A stretch of 64,000 nt of DNA from an uncultured Ruminococcus sp. Lineage in GTDB: Bacteria; Bacillota_A; Clostridia; Oscillospirales; Ruminococcaceae. Position numbers and translations under genes: made by a program. Positions 26,397-34,884 of the stretch are shown piece after piece (position 1 is the stretch's first letter; the number at the start of each line of letters is the position of its first letter). The notes under the pieces were generated by a model, which worked only from the letters and a program-made list of their open reading frames with translations, had not been told where the DNA came from and searched no databases. Where the stretch lies: positions 4,993-68,992 of the forward strand of contig ONBA01000010.1 of the NCBI GenBank assembly GCA_900315975.1. The letters run 5' to 3'.

Positions 26397-27356
26397 ATGG
26401 ACTTTATCGGAGAAAAATGCGTTTGCTGTGGTGAGATTTTCAAGGAGGACGACGATATCGTTGTTTGTCCGCAGTGTGGCTCACCTCATCACAGAGCCTG
26501 CTATAAGGCTGAAAACAGGTGCGCAAACGAATCATGGCACGCAGAGGGTAGGTCGTGGGAAAAGACTGCGGCAAAGTCTGCTGAGGCTGATTTACAAGAA
26601 GAATATGCAGGCAAAGAGTGTCCGCTCTGTCACTGCATGAATGCCGGAGACGCTGAGGTCTGCGAAAACTGCGGAGTGTCCCTTGACGGTGTTGAAAGCA
26701 TGAAAAAAGCTTCTCCCGAAAAGGACGTGCCGCCTTTCGGAGTACCGCGTCCGTACCTCGGATTCGACCCGAATGAGGACATGGGCGGTGCAACTCTCAA
26801 AGACGTTTCCGATTTTGTACGTACCAATACGATTTATTATATTCCGATTTTCAAGCGTATGAAGGACACCGGAAGAAGTATTTCGTTCAACCTCATCAGC
26901 TTTATTTTCCCGCCGCTCTATTTTGCTAACCGTAGAATGTGGTTCTGGGCGATATTTTCGGTGATAATAAGTGCACTTCTCTCACTTCCGTTTGCGATAA
27001 GTTACCTCGCGGCAGACGGTCTCGAAAATGGCTATAATCTCTTTTCCGCGGAAATAACTGAGTATATCTATGCGAACAGGGTGATGCTCTCGAATATTGT
27101 TGACGTCTGCAATTTCTCCGATATGCTGATACGCATACTGTTCTGTCTGTTCAGCAATAAGCTGTATTACCGCTTTGCACTGAAATCTGTGAAGAAGATA
27201 CGTGCACGGAGCGGCAATGAAAAGAACAGCGCCGAAATCGCATTTGCAGGCGGCGTAAAGCCGCTGAATTCACTGCTTATAATGATAATATCAGTAGCAC
27301 TGTCGTTTGTATCAGTGTATTTGACTATACAGATACTCGGAATGATAACATTATGA
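26397..27356 (+). CDS. RING-like/zinc-ribbon membrane protein (DUF2628-like), 319 aa
   Basis: The N-terminus carries a bacterial RING-like finger (KCVCCGEIFKEDDDIVVC, then CGSPHHRACYKAENRC, residues about 7-47). A second zinc ribbon follows (CPLCHCMNAGDAEVCENCG, about 76-94), and then a membrane part with three or four helices (FNLISFIFPPLYFANRRMW, IFSVIISALLSLPFAI, LLIMIISVALSFVSVYL). The FPPLYFANRRMW region resembles DUF2628. Such proteins are frequent in Ruminococcaceae; no role is known. Monocistronic, with its own promoter and terminator. Confidence 0.82.
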   Translation: MDFIGEKCVCCGEIFKEDDDIVVCPQCGSPHHRACYKAENRCANESWHAEGRSWEKTAAKSAEADLQEEYAGKECPLCHCMNAGDAEVCENCGVSLDGVESMKKASPEKDVPPFGVPRPYLGFDPNEDMGGATLKDVSDFVRTNTIYYIPIFKRMKDTGRSISFNLISFIFPPLYFANRRMWFWAIFSVIISALLSLPFAISYLAADGLENGYNLFSAEITEYIYANRVMLSNIVDVCNFSDMLIRILFCLFSNKLYYRFALKSVKKIRARSGNEKNSAEIAFAGGVKPLNSLLIMIISVALSFVSVYLTIQILGMITL

Positions 27357-27388
27357 AAAAAGCCAAAGGATTATCCTTTGGCTTTTTT
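27356..27388. terminator. Bidirectional terminator
   Basis: AAAAAGCCAAAGGA, a three-base loop, then TCCTTTGGCTTTTTT. It serves the zinc-ribbon gene on the plus strand and uvrC on the minus strand. Confidence 0.88.
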
Positions 27389-27403
27389 GCCGTAACGGCA
27401 ATG

Positions 27404-29227
27404 TTACATACGCTGTATAACGTCCCACAATTCCTTGGCGGTTTCAAGGTTTATACCTGCGACTGCGGCAAGTTCTTCGGGAGTTGCCCTGAGCAGATTT
27501 GTCTTGGTCTTGTACTTTATCATTATCTTAGCCGCTTTTTTCTCGCCTACACCTTTGACTGTAAGAAGTTCAGAGCTGTAGGTCTTTTTCTTATGTTTCT
27601 GATGCATGAAGCTGACTGAGTAGCGGTGAACTTCGTCCTGTATGCAGGTTACGAGGTCGAATACGGCGCGGAGATTGTTTATTTGTATTTCACGACCGCC
27701 TGTAGCTATTGCGCGGGTACGGTGCTTGTCGTCCTTGACCATGCCGAAAAGGGGGATATCGAGACCGAGTTCTTTCAGCAGGGGAGCTACCGCGTGTACG
27801 TGACCTGTGCCGCCGTCGAGGAGTATCAGGTCGGGAGTGCGGTTGAAATACTCGTCGCCGTCCTGATTCACGATGTGAGTGAGTCTGCGGCGCAGTACCT
27901 CACGCATACTGCCGTAGTCATTCTGAAGCTCCTGCTCTTTTATGTTGAATCGTTTGTATGCCTTTTTCAGGGGTCTGCCGTTCTCGAATACTACCATTCC
28001 CGCAACCATCGACTCCGACGAAAGATTTGAGATATCATATGCTTCGATGTACTTCGGCGGACGCGCAAGTCCGAGACTTTTTCCGAGCTGTTCAAGTGCG
28101 ATGACCTCTTTTCCGGTGCGGTCACTCCGTAAAGCCGCGTATTCCGCAGAGTTGCTTTTGGCAAGACGCATAAGTTCCGGCAGACGTCCTCTCTGCGGCT
28201 GATGAAGCTTAACATTTCTGCCTGCCTGCTGAGAGAGCATACGCTCGATTAGTTCGTAGTCGTCGGGGAGATGGTCAACGGTCACGGTGCGCGGAATATC
28301 TGTCCTGCCGTGGTAATACTGCGCGAGGAAAAGACTGAGGATATCCTCGCCGCTGTCGCTCTTGCTGAACTCAAAAACTGCCTTGTCATAGAGTCTGTCC
28401 TCGCGGTACATGAGTACAGAGATTATAATTCCGTCGTAGGCTTCGGCGATACCGATAACGTCGGTTGAATCGACTCCGTGGCTGATAATCTTCTGCTTCT
28501 CGGAAGCCTTTTTGACTGCGTTTATCCTGTCGCGGAGCATTGCCGCCTTCTCGAATTCGAGATTTTCAGCGGCTTCTGTCATCTCTTTTTCCATGCGCTC
28601 TACCGACTGTGCACTTCCTGAGCGTATGAATTCTACAGCCTGCCGGACGGTGTCGTTGTAGGTCTCTTTGTCGATTTTTCCGCGGCACACTCCCATGCAC
28701 AGCTTGATGTGATAATTCAGACACGGACGCTCTTTACGGAAATCCTGCGGAAAACGTCTGCGGCACGTAGGAAGCATAAACACGCGGTTTGCTTCGTCTA
28801 CGGCTTCTTTGGTGATGAATCCGCTCATGTACGGACCGAGATAAGTTCCGCCTGCCTGAGTATTTTTCTCGTTTGTTATACGAGGGTAGTCCTCATCGGA
28901 AATGCGTATATAGTGGTAACCCTTGTCGTCCTTGAGCAGGATATTGTACTTCGGCTTGTGCTGTTTTATAAGACTGCACTCAAGAAGCAGAGCCTCGTAT
29001 TCACTGTCAACGACGATATAGTCATAGTCGAAAACATTCGATACCATTGCCGCAACTTTCGGGGTATGGTCGGGATTTTCGCGGAAATAGCTCGTCACGC
29101 GGTTTTTAAGGTTCTTAGCCTTGCCGATATATATAATAGCATTTTCCTTGTTTTTCATGAGGTAAACTCCGGGAGACGTGGTCAGCTTCGAGGTTTTTTC
29201 ACGAAGATAGGGGAGTCTTGGATTCAT
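27404..29227 (-). CDS. uvrC: Excinuclease ABC subunit C
   Basis: 607 residues, the standard UvrC length. In order: GIY-YIG nuclease domain (PGVYLMKNKENAIIYIGKA, about 18-36), Cys-containing linker (RPCLNYHIKLCMGVC), UVR domain for UvrB contact (about 205-240), RNase H-like endonuclease domain (EAYDISNLSSESMVAGMVVF, about 385-404) and a C-terminal helix-hairpin-helix pair ending the protein. It makes both incisions in nucleotide excision repair. The start overlaps the decarboxylase gene by four bases, placing uvrC last in an operon preceded by LexA-type boxes. Confidence 0.98.
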   Translation of the reverse strand: MNPRLPYLREKTSKLTTSPGVYLMKNKENAIIYIGKAKNLKNRVTSYFRENPDHTPKVAAMVSNVFDYDYIVVDSEYEALLLECSLIKQHKPKYNILLKDDKGYHYIRISDEDYPRITNEKNTQAGGTYLGPYMSGFITKEAVDEANRVFMLPTCRRRFPQDFRKERPCLNYHIKLCMGVCRGKIDKETYNDTVRQAVEFIRSGSAQSVERMEKEMTEAAENLEFEKAAMLRDRINAVKKASEKQKIISHGVDSTDVIGIAEAYDGIIISVLMYREDRLYDKAVFEFSKSDSGEDILSLFLAQYYHGRTDIPRTVTVDHLPDDYELIERMLSQQAGRNVKLHQPQRGRLPELMRLAKSNSAEYAALRSDRTGKEVIALEQLGKSLGLARPPKYIEAYDISNLSSESMVAGMVVFENGRPLKKAYKRFNIKEQELQNDYGSMREVLRRRLTHIVNQDGDEYFNRTPDLILLDGGTGHVHAVAPLLKELGLDIPLFGMVKDDKHRTRAIATGGREIQINNLRAVFDLVTCIQDEVHRYSVSFMHQKHKKKTYSSELLTVKGVGEKKAAKIMIKYKTKTNLLRATPEELAAVAGINLETAKELWDVIQRM

Positions 29228-30552
29228 GGCAGTTTCCTTTCAGCTACGGCTAAAACAGTGGATATGCCGTAACGTTTGAATGTTTCTATGCAGGCGCGGT
29301 CGATTACTTCTCCGCTTGCGGCAATGGGTACAGCCGGCGGACAAGGTACCTTCACGGACGCGCATACGCGTCCCTCGGCTTCTTCGACCGGTATCTCTTC
29401 ACACGGAGCAAATGCCGCCTGACGTATACTCATCGCCTTTTCGGGAAGCGGAAGTGAGAAATATTCACGGACCGGCGCTGACGTTTTTGCATCGCAGAGA
29501 GCATTTTCAAGCGCGGTATGAAGCTGTGCGTAGTCGTGAGAAGTGTTCATCGGCGACATAAGCAGTATTACGAGCGAGCTGTCCGCGTATTCGCACTCGG
29601 CACCATAACGGCGGAGCATTTCAGCGAGACTGTTGCCGTCGAGACCGCTTTCCGCCGCCTTTATCGTGATGTGGAAAGGGTCACCTTCTGTGAATATCAG
29701 CCTGTCTGCAAAAGACTTGCGGAAGTCCTTTATATATCTGAGATTTGCCGATATATCGTCACGTATCTGCTCTGAGATGTACTTACAGCAGAGGTCGAGC
29801 GATGCCATTATCAGGTACGACGGACTTGTTGAAGCAAACATACTCATGCATTGCCGCAGTATCTTCGCGTATCTCTCCGACGATGTGTGGAGCATTGCCG
29901 CACCGGTCAGTGCCGGCAGCATTTTATGTGCCGAATCACAGCAGATATCAGCACCGAGTGCGATGGGGTGGTGACTTTTCGGGAGAAAATGAAGATGTGC
30001 ACCGTGGGCATTGTCTACAAGCAGGGGAGCTTTGTATTTGCGGCATATCGCGGAAATCCCGGTGATATCAGCCATTCTGCCTGTGTAGTCGGGCGAGGTG
30101 AGGTATACACAGGCATTTTCAGTTGACCTGAGCTTGTCCTCGACATCGTTGACAGAGATGTTTCCGGAGAGTATACCGTCCGTGTAATCGGGCATTATCC
30201 ACTCAACATCAAGGTCGAGAAGTGCCGCCGCATTGAGAAAGGCACGATGTACATTCCTCACGGCAATGACCTTTCTGCCCTCATACTTCATAGCCGCGAG
30301 CATTGCCTGTATGCACAGCGTAGAGCCTGCGGCGGAGTAAAACGTATCGGCAGTGCCGTAAAGCCGCGACATATTGCACTCGCTCTCACGGATAATGCCG
30401 TCGGCTTCAAAGAGACTGTCTGCACCGGCAATTTCAGTTATATCAAGTGCCGCGGCAGGAGCGCTCCCGCGCCCTTTGTGTCCGGGCATATGACATCGCA
30501 GGGTGTCAGAAGCGGCGTATTTTTCGAGAAAATCATATATTGGTGTATTCAT
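29224..30552 (-). CDS. Orn/Lys/Arg decarboxylase-family PLP enzyme
   Basis: A 442-residue fold-type I PLP protein. It begins with DFLEKYAASDTLRCHMPGHKGR, the family's substrate-loop motif, and has the PLP-binding lysine in DSAHKMLPALTGAAML near residue 210 and VDNAHGAHLHFLP before it. The group includes arginine and lysine decarboxylases and YaaO-type proteins next to holB/tmk in Bacillus; substrate specificity cannot be read off. It is somewhat shorter than full-length arginine decarboxylases (about 480-490). Co-transcribed with the sigma-like gene and with uvrC, which is an odd partnership. Confidence 0.88.
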   Translation of the reverse strand: MNTPIYDFLEKYAASDTLRCHMPGHKGRGSAPAAALDITEIAGADSLFEADGIIRESECNMSRLYGTADTFYSAAGSTLCIQAMLAAMKYEGRKVIAVRNVHRAFLNAAALLDLDVEWIMPDYTDGILSGNISVNDVEDKLRSTENACVYLTSPDYTGRMADITGISAICRKYKAPLLVDNAHGAHLHFLPKSHHPIALGADICCDSAHKMLPALTGAAMLHTSSERYAKILRQCMSMFASTSPSYLIMASLDLCCKYISEQIRDDISANLRYIKDFRKSFADRLIFTEGDPFHITIKAAESGLDGNSLAEMLRRYGAECEYADSSLVILLMSPMNTSHDYAQLHTALENALCDAKTSAPVREYFSLPLPEKAMSIRQAAFAPCEEIPVEEAEGRVCASVKVPCPPAVPIAASGEVIDRACIETFKRYGISTVLAVAERKLP

Positions 30553-30581
30553 TTTTGTTACCTCATAATCAGCAAAATATT

Positions 30582-30884
30582 TTATATATAGTATTGCAGT
30601 ATACGTAACATTCTCAGCCGTGCTCGTGCCATTGCGGCGGATACTGCCTGCGGGCTCACTCCGAGCCGCTGTGAGATTTCTGTAGTATTTTCATTCTTAA
30701 AATAGTATAGCATAATAATCTCCTTTTGTCTCGGAGTAAGCTCATTTTTTATAACATTTAACAGGATTCTTTTCAGATTTATTCTTGATGTACCGGTTTC
30801 GTCATCGCTTTCATGAAGTATCCTGCGGATATTCTTGTCGGCTTCACCGGTAAATGTATCAGAGTAGCTCTCACGAATCGGCAC
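30582..30884 (-). CDS. Sigma-70 region 4-like DNA-binding protein, 100 aa
   Basis: Starts at GTG 30884 with GGAGG ten bases upstream and overlaps the previous gene by 14 bases. The C-terminal half is a typical sigma region 4/LuxR-like helix-turn-helix: LTPRQKEIIMLYYFKNENTT, then EISQRLGVSPQAVSAAMARA (residues about 50-90). There is no region 2, so it cannot be a full sigma factor; it is more likely a regulator or anti-sigma partner. Together with the coiled-coil protein it heads the uvrC operon. Function unknown. Confidence 0.82.
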   Translation of the reverse strand: MPIRESYSDTFTGEADKNIRRILHESDDETGTSRINLKRILLNVIKNELTPRQKEIIMLYYFKNENTTEISQRLGVSPQAVSAAMARARLRMLRILQYYI

Positions 30885-31104
30885 TCTTTTCCCGCCTCCT
30901 CATATATGCAGTCAGACCGGAGATTATCTCCTGCATCTGCTCATGTTCACAGTATAGGAGCTTTATACGCCTGTCGAGGTCAAGCTCCTCAATTTTGAAT
31001 GTGTCGCCGAGCTTTTTCAGTGAGTTGCGCAGCTCGGTTAGTTCGTTTATGCGATTTTTCACGCGGATACAACTGTCGATGTACCCTTTTATCATCCGGT
31101 CCAT
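30871..31104 (-). CDS. Small coiled-coil protein, 77 aa
   Basis: No family was recognised. The protein is highly charged and helical throughout, with a heptad-like pattern (RVKNRINELTELRNSLKKLG, then DRRIKLLYCEHEQMQEII). No signal peptide or membrane segment. GGAGG precedes the ATG. It is the first gene behind the LexA-box promoter and is translationally coupled to the sigma-like gene, which suggests the two proteins act together. This pair resembles two-gene cassettes seen in clostridial genomes and mobile elements. Confidence 0.75.
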   Translation of the reverse strand: MDRMIKGYIDSCIRVKNRINELTELRNSLKKLGDTFKIEELDLDRRIKLLYCEHEQMQEIISGLTAYMRRREKSADS

Positions 31105-31159
31105 TTATAAACCTCCATTTCTTCAGGGAGAATATTTTTCCGCATCGCGGCAGCTTTGA

Positions 31160-31217
31160 GAACGTTTGTTCTATTCCTTGTAAATCTTATTATAGAACAT
31201 TTGTTTCAAAATGTCAA
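31160..31217 (-). promoter_or_regulatory. Promoter with two LexA-type (GAAC-N4-GTTY) boxes
   Basis: On the minus strand a perfect TTGACA (31217-31212) and a perfect TATAAT (31194-31189) are 17 bases apart. On the plus strand GAACGTTTGTTC (31160-31171) lies just downstream of the expected transcription start, and GAACATTTGTTT (31195-31206) fills the promoter spacer. Both match the Gram-positive SOS pattern GAAC-N4-GTTC/T. The operon downstream ends in uvrC, a classical DNA-damage gene. Confidence 0.75.
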
Positions 31218-31329
31218 GACCGTTCAGAAAAATTTTATTTATTTACTAACATATTATCTGCTATGCACAATAATCTTTTGTTGAATACAACAAGTTGCGA
31301 TTATCAGTATGAAATTCACAAAAAAGCCA

Positions 31330-31358
31330 TTGACAAAGCCGCTGATTAATGATAATAT
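31330..31358 (+). promoter_or_regulatory. Promoter of the GH74 gene
   Basis: Perfect TTGACA (31330-31335), a 17-base spacer and TAATAT (31353-31358), giving a leader of about 60 bases before the start at 31429. The preceding 31218-31329 is AT-rich with no gene. Confidence 0.8.
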
Positions 31359-31380
31359 ATACTTACAGGAAAACATGAAT

Positions 31381-31406
31381 AACTTTTAACCAAACGTTAA
31401 CAAGTT
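31381..31406 (+). promoter_or_regulatory. Dyad in the GH74 leader, possible operator or cre-like site
   Basis: AACTTTTAAC, a five-base centre, then GTTAACAAGTT forms an inverted repeat with one extra base on the right arm. The sub-sequence 31389-31402 matches a catabolite-responsive-element pattern at 12 of 14 positions, failing at the first two. It lies about 20 bp after the expected transcription start, where a repressor roadblock would act. Confidence 0.4.
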
Positions 31407-31428
31407 AAAACAAATGGAGGTAATTATC

Positions 31429-34170
31429 ATGAAGCATTTAAAAAAGACTGCTGCAGGCGTTTTCGCTTTAGGCATGGCTGCAGTCTGCGTTGCTCAGACT
31501 GACGGCTTCAGCGGTGTAAATAAGGCGTACGCCGCAACTAAGGACATTTCTTCTACTATGGAATGGGACACTCTCAGAATGGGCGGAGCGGGTTTCGTTT
31601 CAGGTATCGTAAGAGGAAAAAGTGAAATGTATCTCCGTACGGACGTAGGCGGTGCGTACAGATATGACTATGAGCAGAAAAGATGGGTCCAGCTTTTCGG
31701 ATTTATCAATGAGGACGACAGAGGTCTCCTCAGCTGTAAGGGTATCGCTATCGACCCTACAGACGATTTGACAGCTTACTTCCTCTGCGGCTGTGCATAC
31801 TTCTCCGATGCTAAAACTGTTATTTTCAAGACTACTGACGGCGGTAAGACATTTACTTCCGTAGATGTAACAGAGCATATACAGGTTCACGGAAACGGCG
31901 ACGGACGTGAGTGTATCGAGCCTATCGCTGTTGACCCCGATAATCCGGATACTATTTATGCCGGCGGCGATGTAACAGCAGGCAAGTCTGCACTTATCAA
32001 GTCTACAGACGGCGGTAAGTCGTGGAAGCCGGTTGAAGGCTATGACGCTCTCGGCCTTTTCTCAGGTGAACTCAAATACCCCAAGTGGACAGACCATATG
32101 GTAAGAGGTACTGAACCTACTAAAGAGTACAACCAGCAGAACGGTATCGGCTGTGTATATATTGAAGGCGGCAAGGTTTATGTTGGAACTTCCGTCAAGG
32201 GCGAGCCTAATGTACACGTTGCAAGCGTTAAGGACGACGAGTTTGAAGCTGTCAAGGCTCTTCCGCATGAAAACTATCCGCTTTCGATAACAAGTGACCA
32301 CAACGGCAACCTCTTCTTTACATATATCGGAGGTCTTGCATTTGCAGGTGCTTCCGGCGGTGCATACAAGTACAATATCGCATCAGGAAAGGCTGAAGAG
32401 CTTTCTGTTTCAAAAAACTCTATCGGTATGATCGAGGCTGACCCCAAAGACCCGAATAAGCTTTTTGCTCGTACCTGCGGTGTGTTCTCAGACCAGTGGT
32501 TCGGCGAAGAATGGCTTCAGGACGACCCGCAGACTCCCGAGAATGAAAGCACTATCGCGTGGGGCGACCACTTCTTCCGTTCGTCTGACGGCGGTAAGAC
32601 ATGGGAGGATATAACTCCGGGTGCAGGTCCGACAGACTACTCCACAGGCAAGGGTGTCAAGAATTTCGTTTCACTTCCTATGGACCTGAACGGCTATGAC
32701 TGGATATACGGTAAGGCTTGCCACTGGGGAAGCAGTATCATTATCGACCCGAGAGACCCCGAGGGTGACCGTATCCTTCTCACATCAGGTAACGGTGTTT
32801 TCGCCTGTGATAATGCGTGGGACGAAAAGGGAGTACAGTTCTATTTCCAGCCTGACGGTGTTGAAGAGTGCGTAAGTCTCGATTTCTACAGCACTGCTGA
32901 TGGTCTCGACCTTTCAGCTATCGGCGACTACGACGGATTCGTTCACGAAACTGTTAACGGTATACCTAAGCAGTATAAGCCAAATATGGGCTCTACATCT
33001 GCTATCACAGTCTGCCCGCAGAATACTGATGTTTGGGCAAGAACTGCAAATGGCGACGGCAATAATACCGGAAGCGGCTTCTATACCCTCGACCGCGGCA
33101 AGACATGGACTGCTTTCGCTCCTGCCTGCACTGGCGGTAAGCTCTCAATAACTGAGCTTTCAAAGGGCAAGTACAGAATAATCAATTCAAGTCCTAAGGG
33201 CGACGTTTCTTATACCGACGATTACGGCAAAACTTGGAAGAAATGCACTGGTATACAGGCTTCAAAGGGTGCTTATACTCTCGTTGACCCCGAAGACCCG
33301 AGTATTGTTTACGCTACAGGTGCACAGTACAACGAGTACTGGTCATCTGATATGAGCAAGAAAGAACCTACTTACGATGAGGCTCACTACTCATATTTCG
33401 TCAGCGAAGACTACGGCGCTACATTCAAGGAAACTCGTATCTGCCCCTATAACTGGGAGCTTACATGGAAATTCGAGCATACCGGCGACCTCGCTTATGT
33501 CGGAAACGGCACTGTTGCTCTTGCAGGTGCAAATCACGGTATATACCTCATCTCCGACAAGGGTGCTAAGGTTGAACACCTCGAAAATGTAAAATACGCT
33601 AAGTGTATCGGCTACGGTGCACCTGAGAAGAAGGGTGACGTGAATACACTTTATATGTTTGGTAAACCCGAGGAAACTGACCCCGAAGGTGTTTATCGTT
33701 CACAGGATGCCGGCAAGACATGGGTGTGCATCAATACTGACCACCTCTACGGCGGTACAGGTAACGGTAACTACCTCGTAGGTGATATGGACGAATTCGG
33801 AAAAGTTTATATGTCAACAGTAGGATGCGGTATCGTTTACGGACAGATAGCAGGCAGCACTCCTAAGGAAACAACTACCAAGGCAACTACCACTTCTGCT
33901 CCTAAGACAACAACTACTACCGTTTCTGCAACTTCAAACCCGAAGGTAACTCTCATCGGTGACGCTAACCTCGACAAAGGCGTAACTGTTGCAGACGCTG
34001 TAACTATCCTTCAGTATATCGGCAACAAGGATAAGTACGCTCTTAACGACGAAGCTAAGGCAAATGCTGACTGCTTTAACCCGGGCGATGGTATCACCGG
34101 TAAGGACGCACTCGCTATTCAGAAGCTCGATGCAAAAATAATCAAGAGTCTTCCTGAAATAATCAAGTAA
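31429..34170 (+). CDS. Dockerin-bearing GH74 xyloglucanase
   Basis: The start is ATG 31429 after GGAGG; an in-frame ATG 15 bases earlier contains that site. The 913-residue product has a signal peptide (residues 1-36), a GH74 double beta-propeller to about residue 800, a Thr-rich linker (TTTKATTTSAPKTTTTT) and a C-terminal type I-like dockerin (844-913) with calcium loops GDANLDKGVTVADAV and NPGDGITGKDALAI. The two catalytic aspartates are expected at D72 (RTDVGGAYR) and D500 (GDYDGFVH). Repeated DGGKTW motifs mark Asp-box turns. GH74 enzymes cut xyloglucan backbones. The dockerin would plug the enzyme into a cellulosome scaffold. Confidence 0.95.
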   Translation: MKHLKKTAAGVFALGMAAVCVAQTDGFSGVNKAYAATKDISSTMEWDTLRMGGAGFVSGIVRGKSEMYLRTDVGGAYRYDYEQKRWVQLFGFINEDDRGLLSCKGIAIDPTDDLTAYFLCGCAYFSDAKTVIFKTTDGGKTFTSVDVTEHIQVHGNGDGRECIEPIAVDPDNPDTIYAGGDVTAGKSALIKSTDGGKSWKPVEGYDALGLFSGELKYPKWTDHMVRGTEPTKEYNQQNGIGCVYIEGGKVYVGTSVKGEPNVHVASVKDDEFEAVKALPHENYPLSITSDHNGNLFFTYIGGLAFAGASGGAYKYNIASGKAEELSVSKNSIGMIEADPKDPNKLFARTCGVFSDQWFGEEWLQDDPQTPENESTIAWGDHFFRSSDGGKTWEDITPGAGPTDYSTGKGVKNFVSLPMDLNGYDWIYGKACHWGSSIIIDPRDPEGDRILLTSGNGVFACDNAWDEKGVQFYFQPDGVEECVSLDFYSTADGLDLSAIGDYDGFVHETVNGIPKQYKPNMGSTSAITVCPQNTDVWARTANGDGNNTGSGFYTLDRGKTWTAFAPACTGGKLSITELSKGKYRIINSSPKGDVSYTDDYGKTWKKCTGIQASKGAYTLVDPEDPSIVYATGAQYNEYWSSDMSKKEPTYDEAHYSYFVSEDYGATFKETRICPYNWELTWKFEHTGDLAYVGNGTVALAGANHGIYLISDKGAKVEHLENVKYAKCIGYGAPEKKGDVNTLYMFGKPEETDPEGVYRSQDAGKTWVCINTDHLYGGTGNGNYLVGDMDEFGKVYMSTVGCGIVYGQIAGSTPKETTTKATTTSAPKTTTTTVSATSNPKVTLIGDANLDKGVTVADAVTILQYIGNKDKYALNDEAKANADCFNPGDGITGKDALAIQKLDAKIIKSLPEIIK

Positions 34171-34175
34171 AAAAC

Positions 34176-34207
34176 AGGCTGCTGATTCAATCAGCAGCCT
34201 ATTTTTA
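34176..34207 (+). terminator. Terminator of the GH74 gene
   Basis: AGGCTGCTGAT pairs with ATCAGCAGCCT around a short loop and is followed by ATTTTTATT. It lies five bases after the stop codon. Confidence 0.88.
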
Positions 34208-34684
34208 TTGCATAATAATATCTTCAAATTTACCGCGTATCGCTTTGACGAGTTTATTCGGGGAAAGACGAATCTGCGTGCCTATGCGTCCGCCGCTGAT
34301 ATAGAATAGTTCCATACTTTCAGCGGTGTTGTGGATAACGGTCATGAACTGTTTTTTCATGCCGATAGGGGTACAGCCTCCGCGGACGTAGCCGGTTACC
34401 TTTGTGATATCCTTTACGTGCAGCAGCTCGACCGACTTCTCGCCGACGCTTTTTGCGGCTTTTTTGAGGTCAAGCTCGAGTGCTACCGGCAGCAGAAAGC
34501 AGTAATAGTCGCCGGACTTTCCGTGTGCGATAAGCGTTTTGAAGGTCTCATCTAGCGGCTGACCGAGCTTTTCCGCGGTATGGATACCGTCTATGAATTC
34601 ATCACACTCGTAGGTTTGTACTGTATAGTCTATCTTGTTTTTTTCAAGGAAACGCATTGCGTTTGTTTTTGCTTCTTTAGCCAT
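34205..34684 (-). CDS. ybaK: Cys-tRNA(Pro)/Cys-tRNA(Cys) deacylase YbaK
   Basis: 159 residues with the YbaK/EbsC pattern: N-terminal TNAMRFLEKNKIDYTVQTYE, the catalytic-site lysine in DETFKTLIAHGKSG near residue 49, GYVRGGCTPIGMKKQF and the closing SGGRIGTQIRLSPNKL. It hydrolyses mischarged Cys-tRNA(Pro) in trans. An AAGGAG ribosome binding site is present. It is separated from queH by 200 bases of repeat-like sequence. Confidence 0.95.
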   Translation of the reverse strand: MAKEAKTNAMRFLEKNKIDYTVQTYECDEFIDGIHTAEKLGQPLDETFKTLIAHGKSGDYYCFLLPVALELDLKKAAKSVGEKSVELLHVKDITKVTGYVRGGCTPIGMKKQFMTVIHNTAESMELFYISGGRIGTQIRLSPNKLVKAIRGKFEDIIMQ

Positions 34685-34689
34685 ATAGC

Positions 34690-34880
34690 TCCTTTCTGAG
34701 AACTTTGCCCTCAGACTCCGGGCAGAAACTCTGTCTCTGCACTCTGGTCAAGGCTCTGCCCTTGACTCGGCAAGGGACATTGTCCCCTGCAACCCGACTC
34801 ACGTTGCCGCTCGTAAACTCGCTCACTCTGTACGTAAGGCAAAGTTTGCTTTCGCTCAGCCATAGCAACTGTAGCGCCTG
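34690..34880. repeat. Hairpin-rich non-coding spacer, repeat-like
   Basis: This 200-bp gap between queH and ybaK has several short palindromes in a row: GTCAAGG/CCTTGAC (34748-34767), GGGAC/GTCCC (34776-34789), and AAAGTTTGCTTTCGCTC-type pieces near 34850. Composition differs from the flanking genes. It looks like a composite of dispersed repeats; no second full copy is in this window and no gene is supported. Confidence 0.4.
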
Positions 34881-34884
34881 ACAA

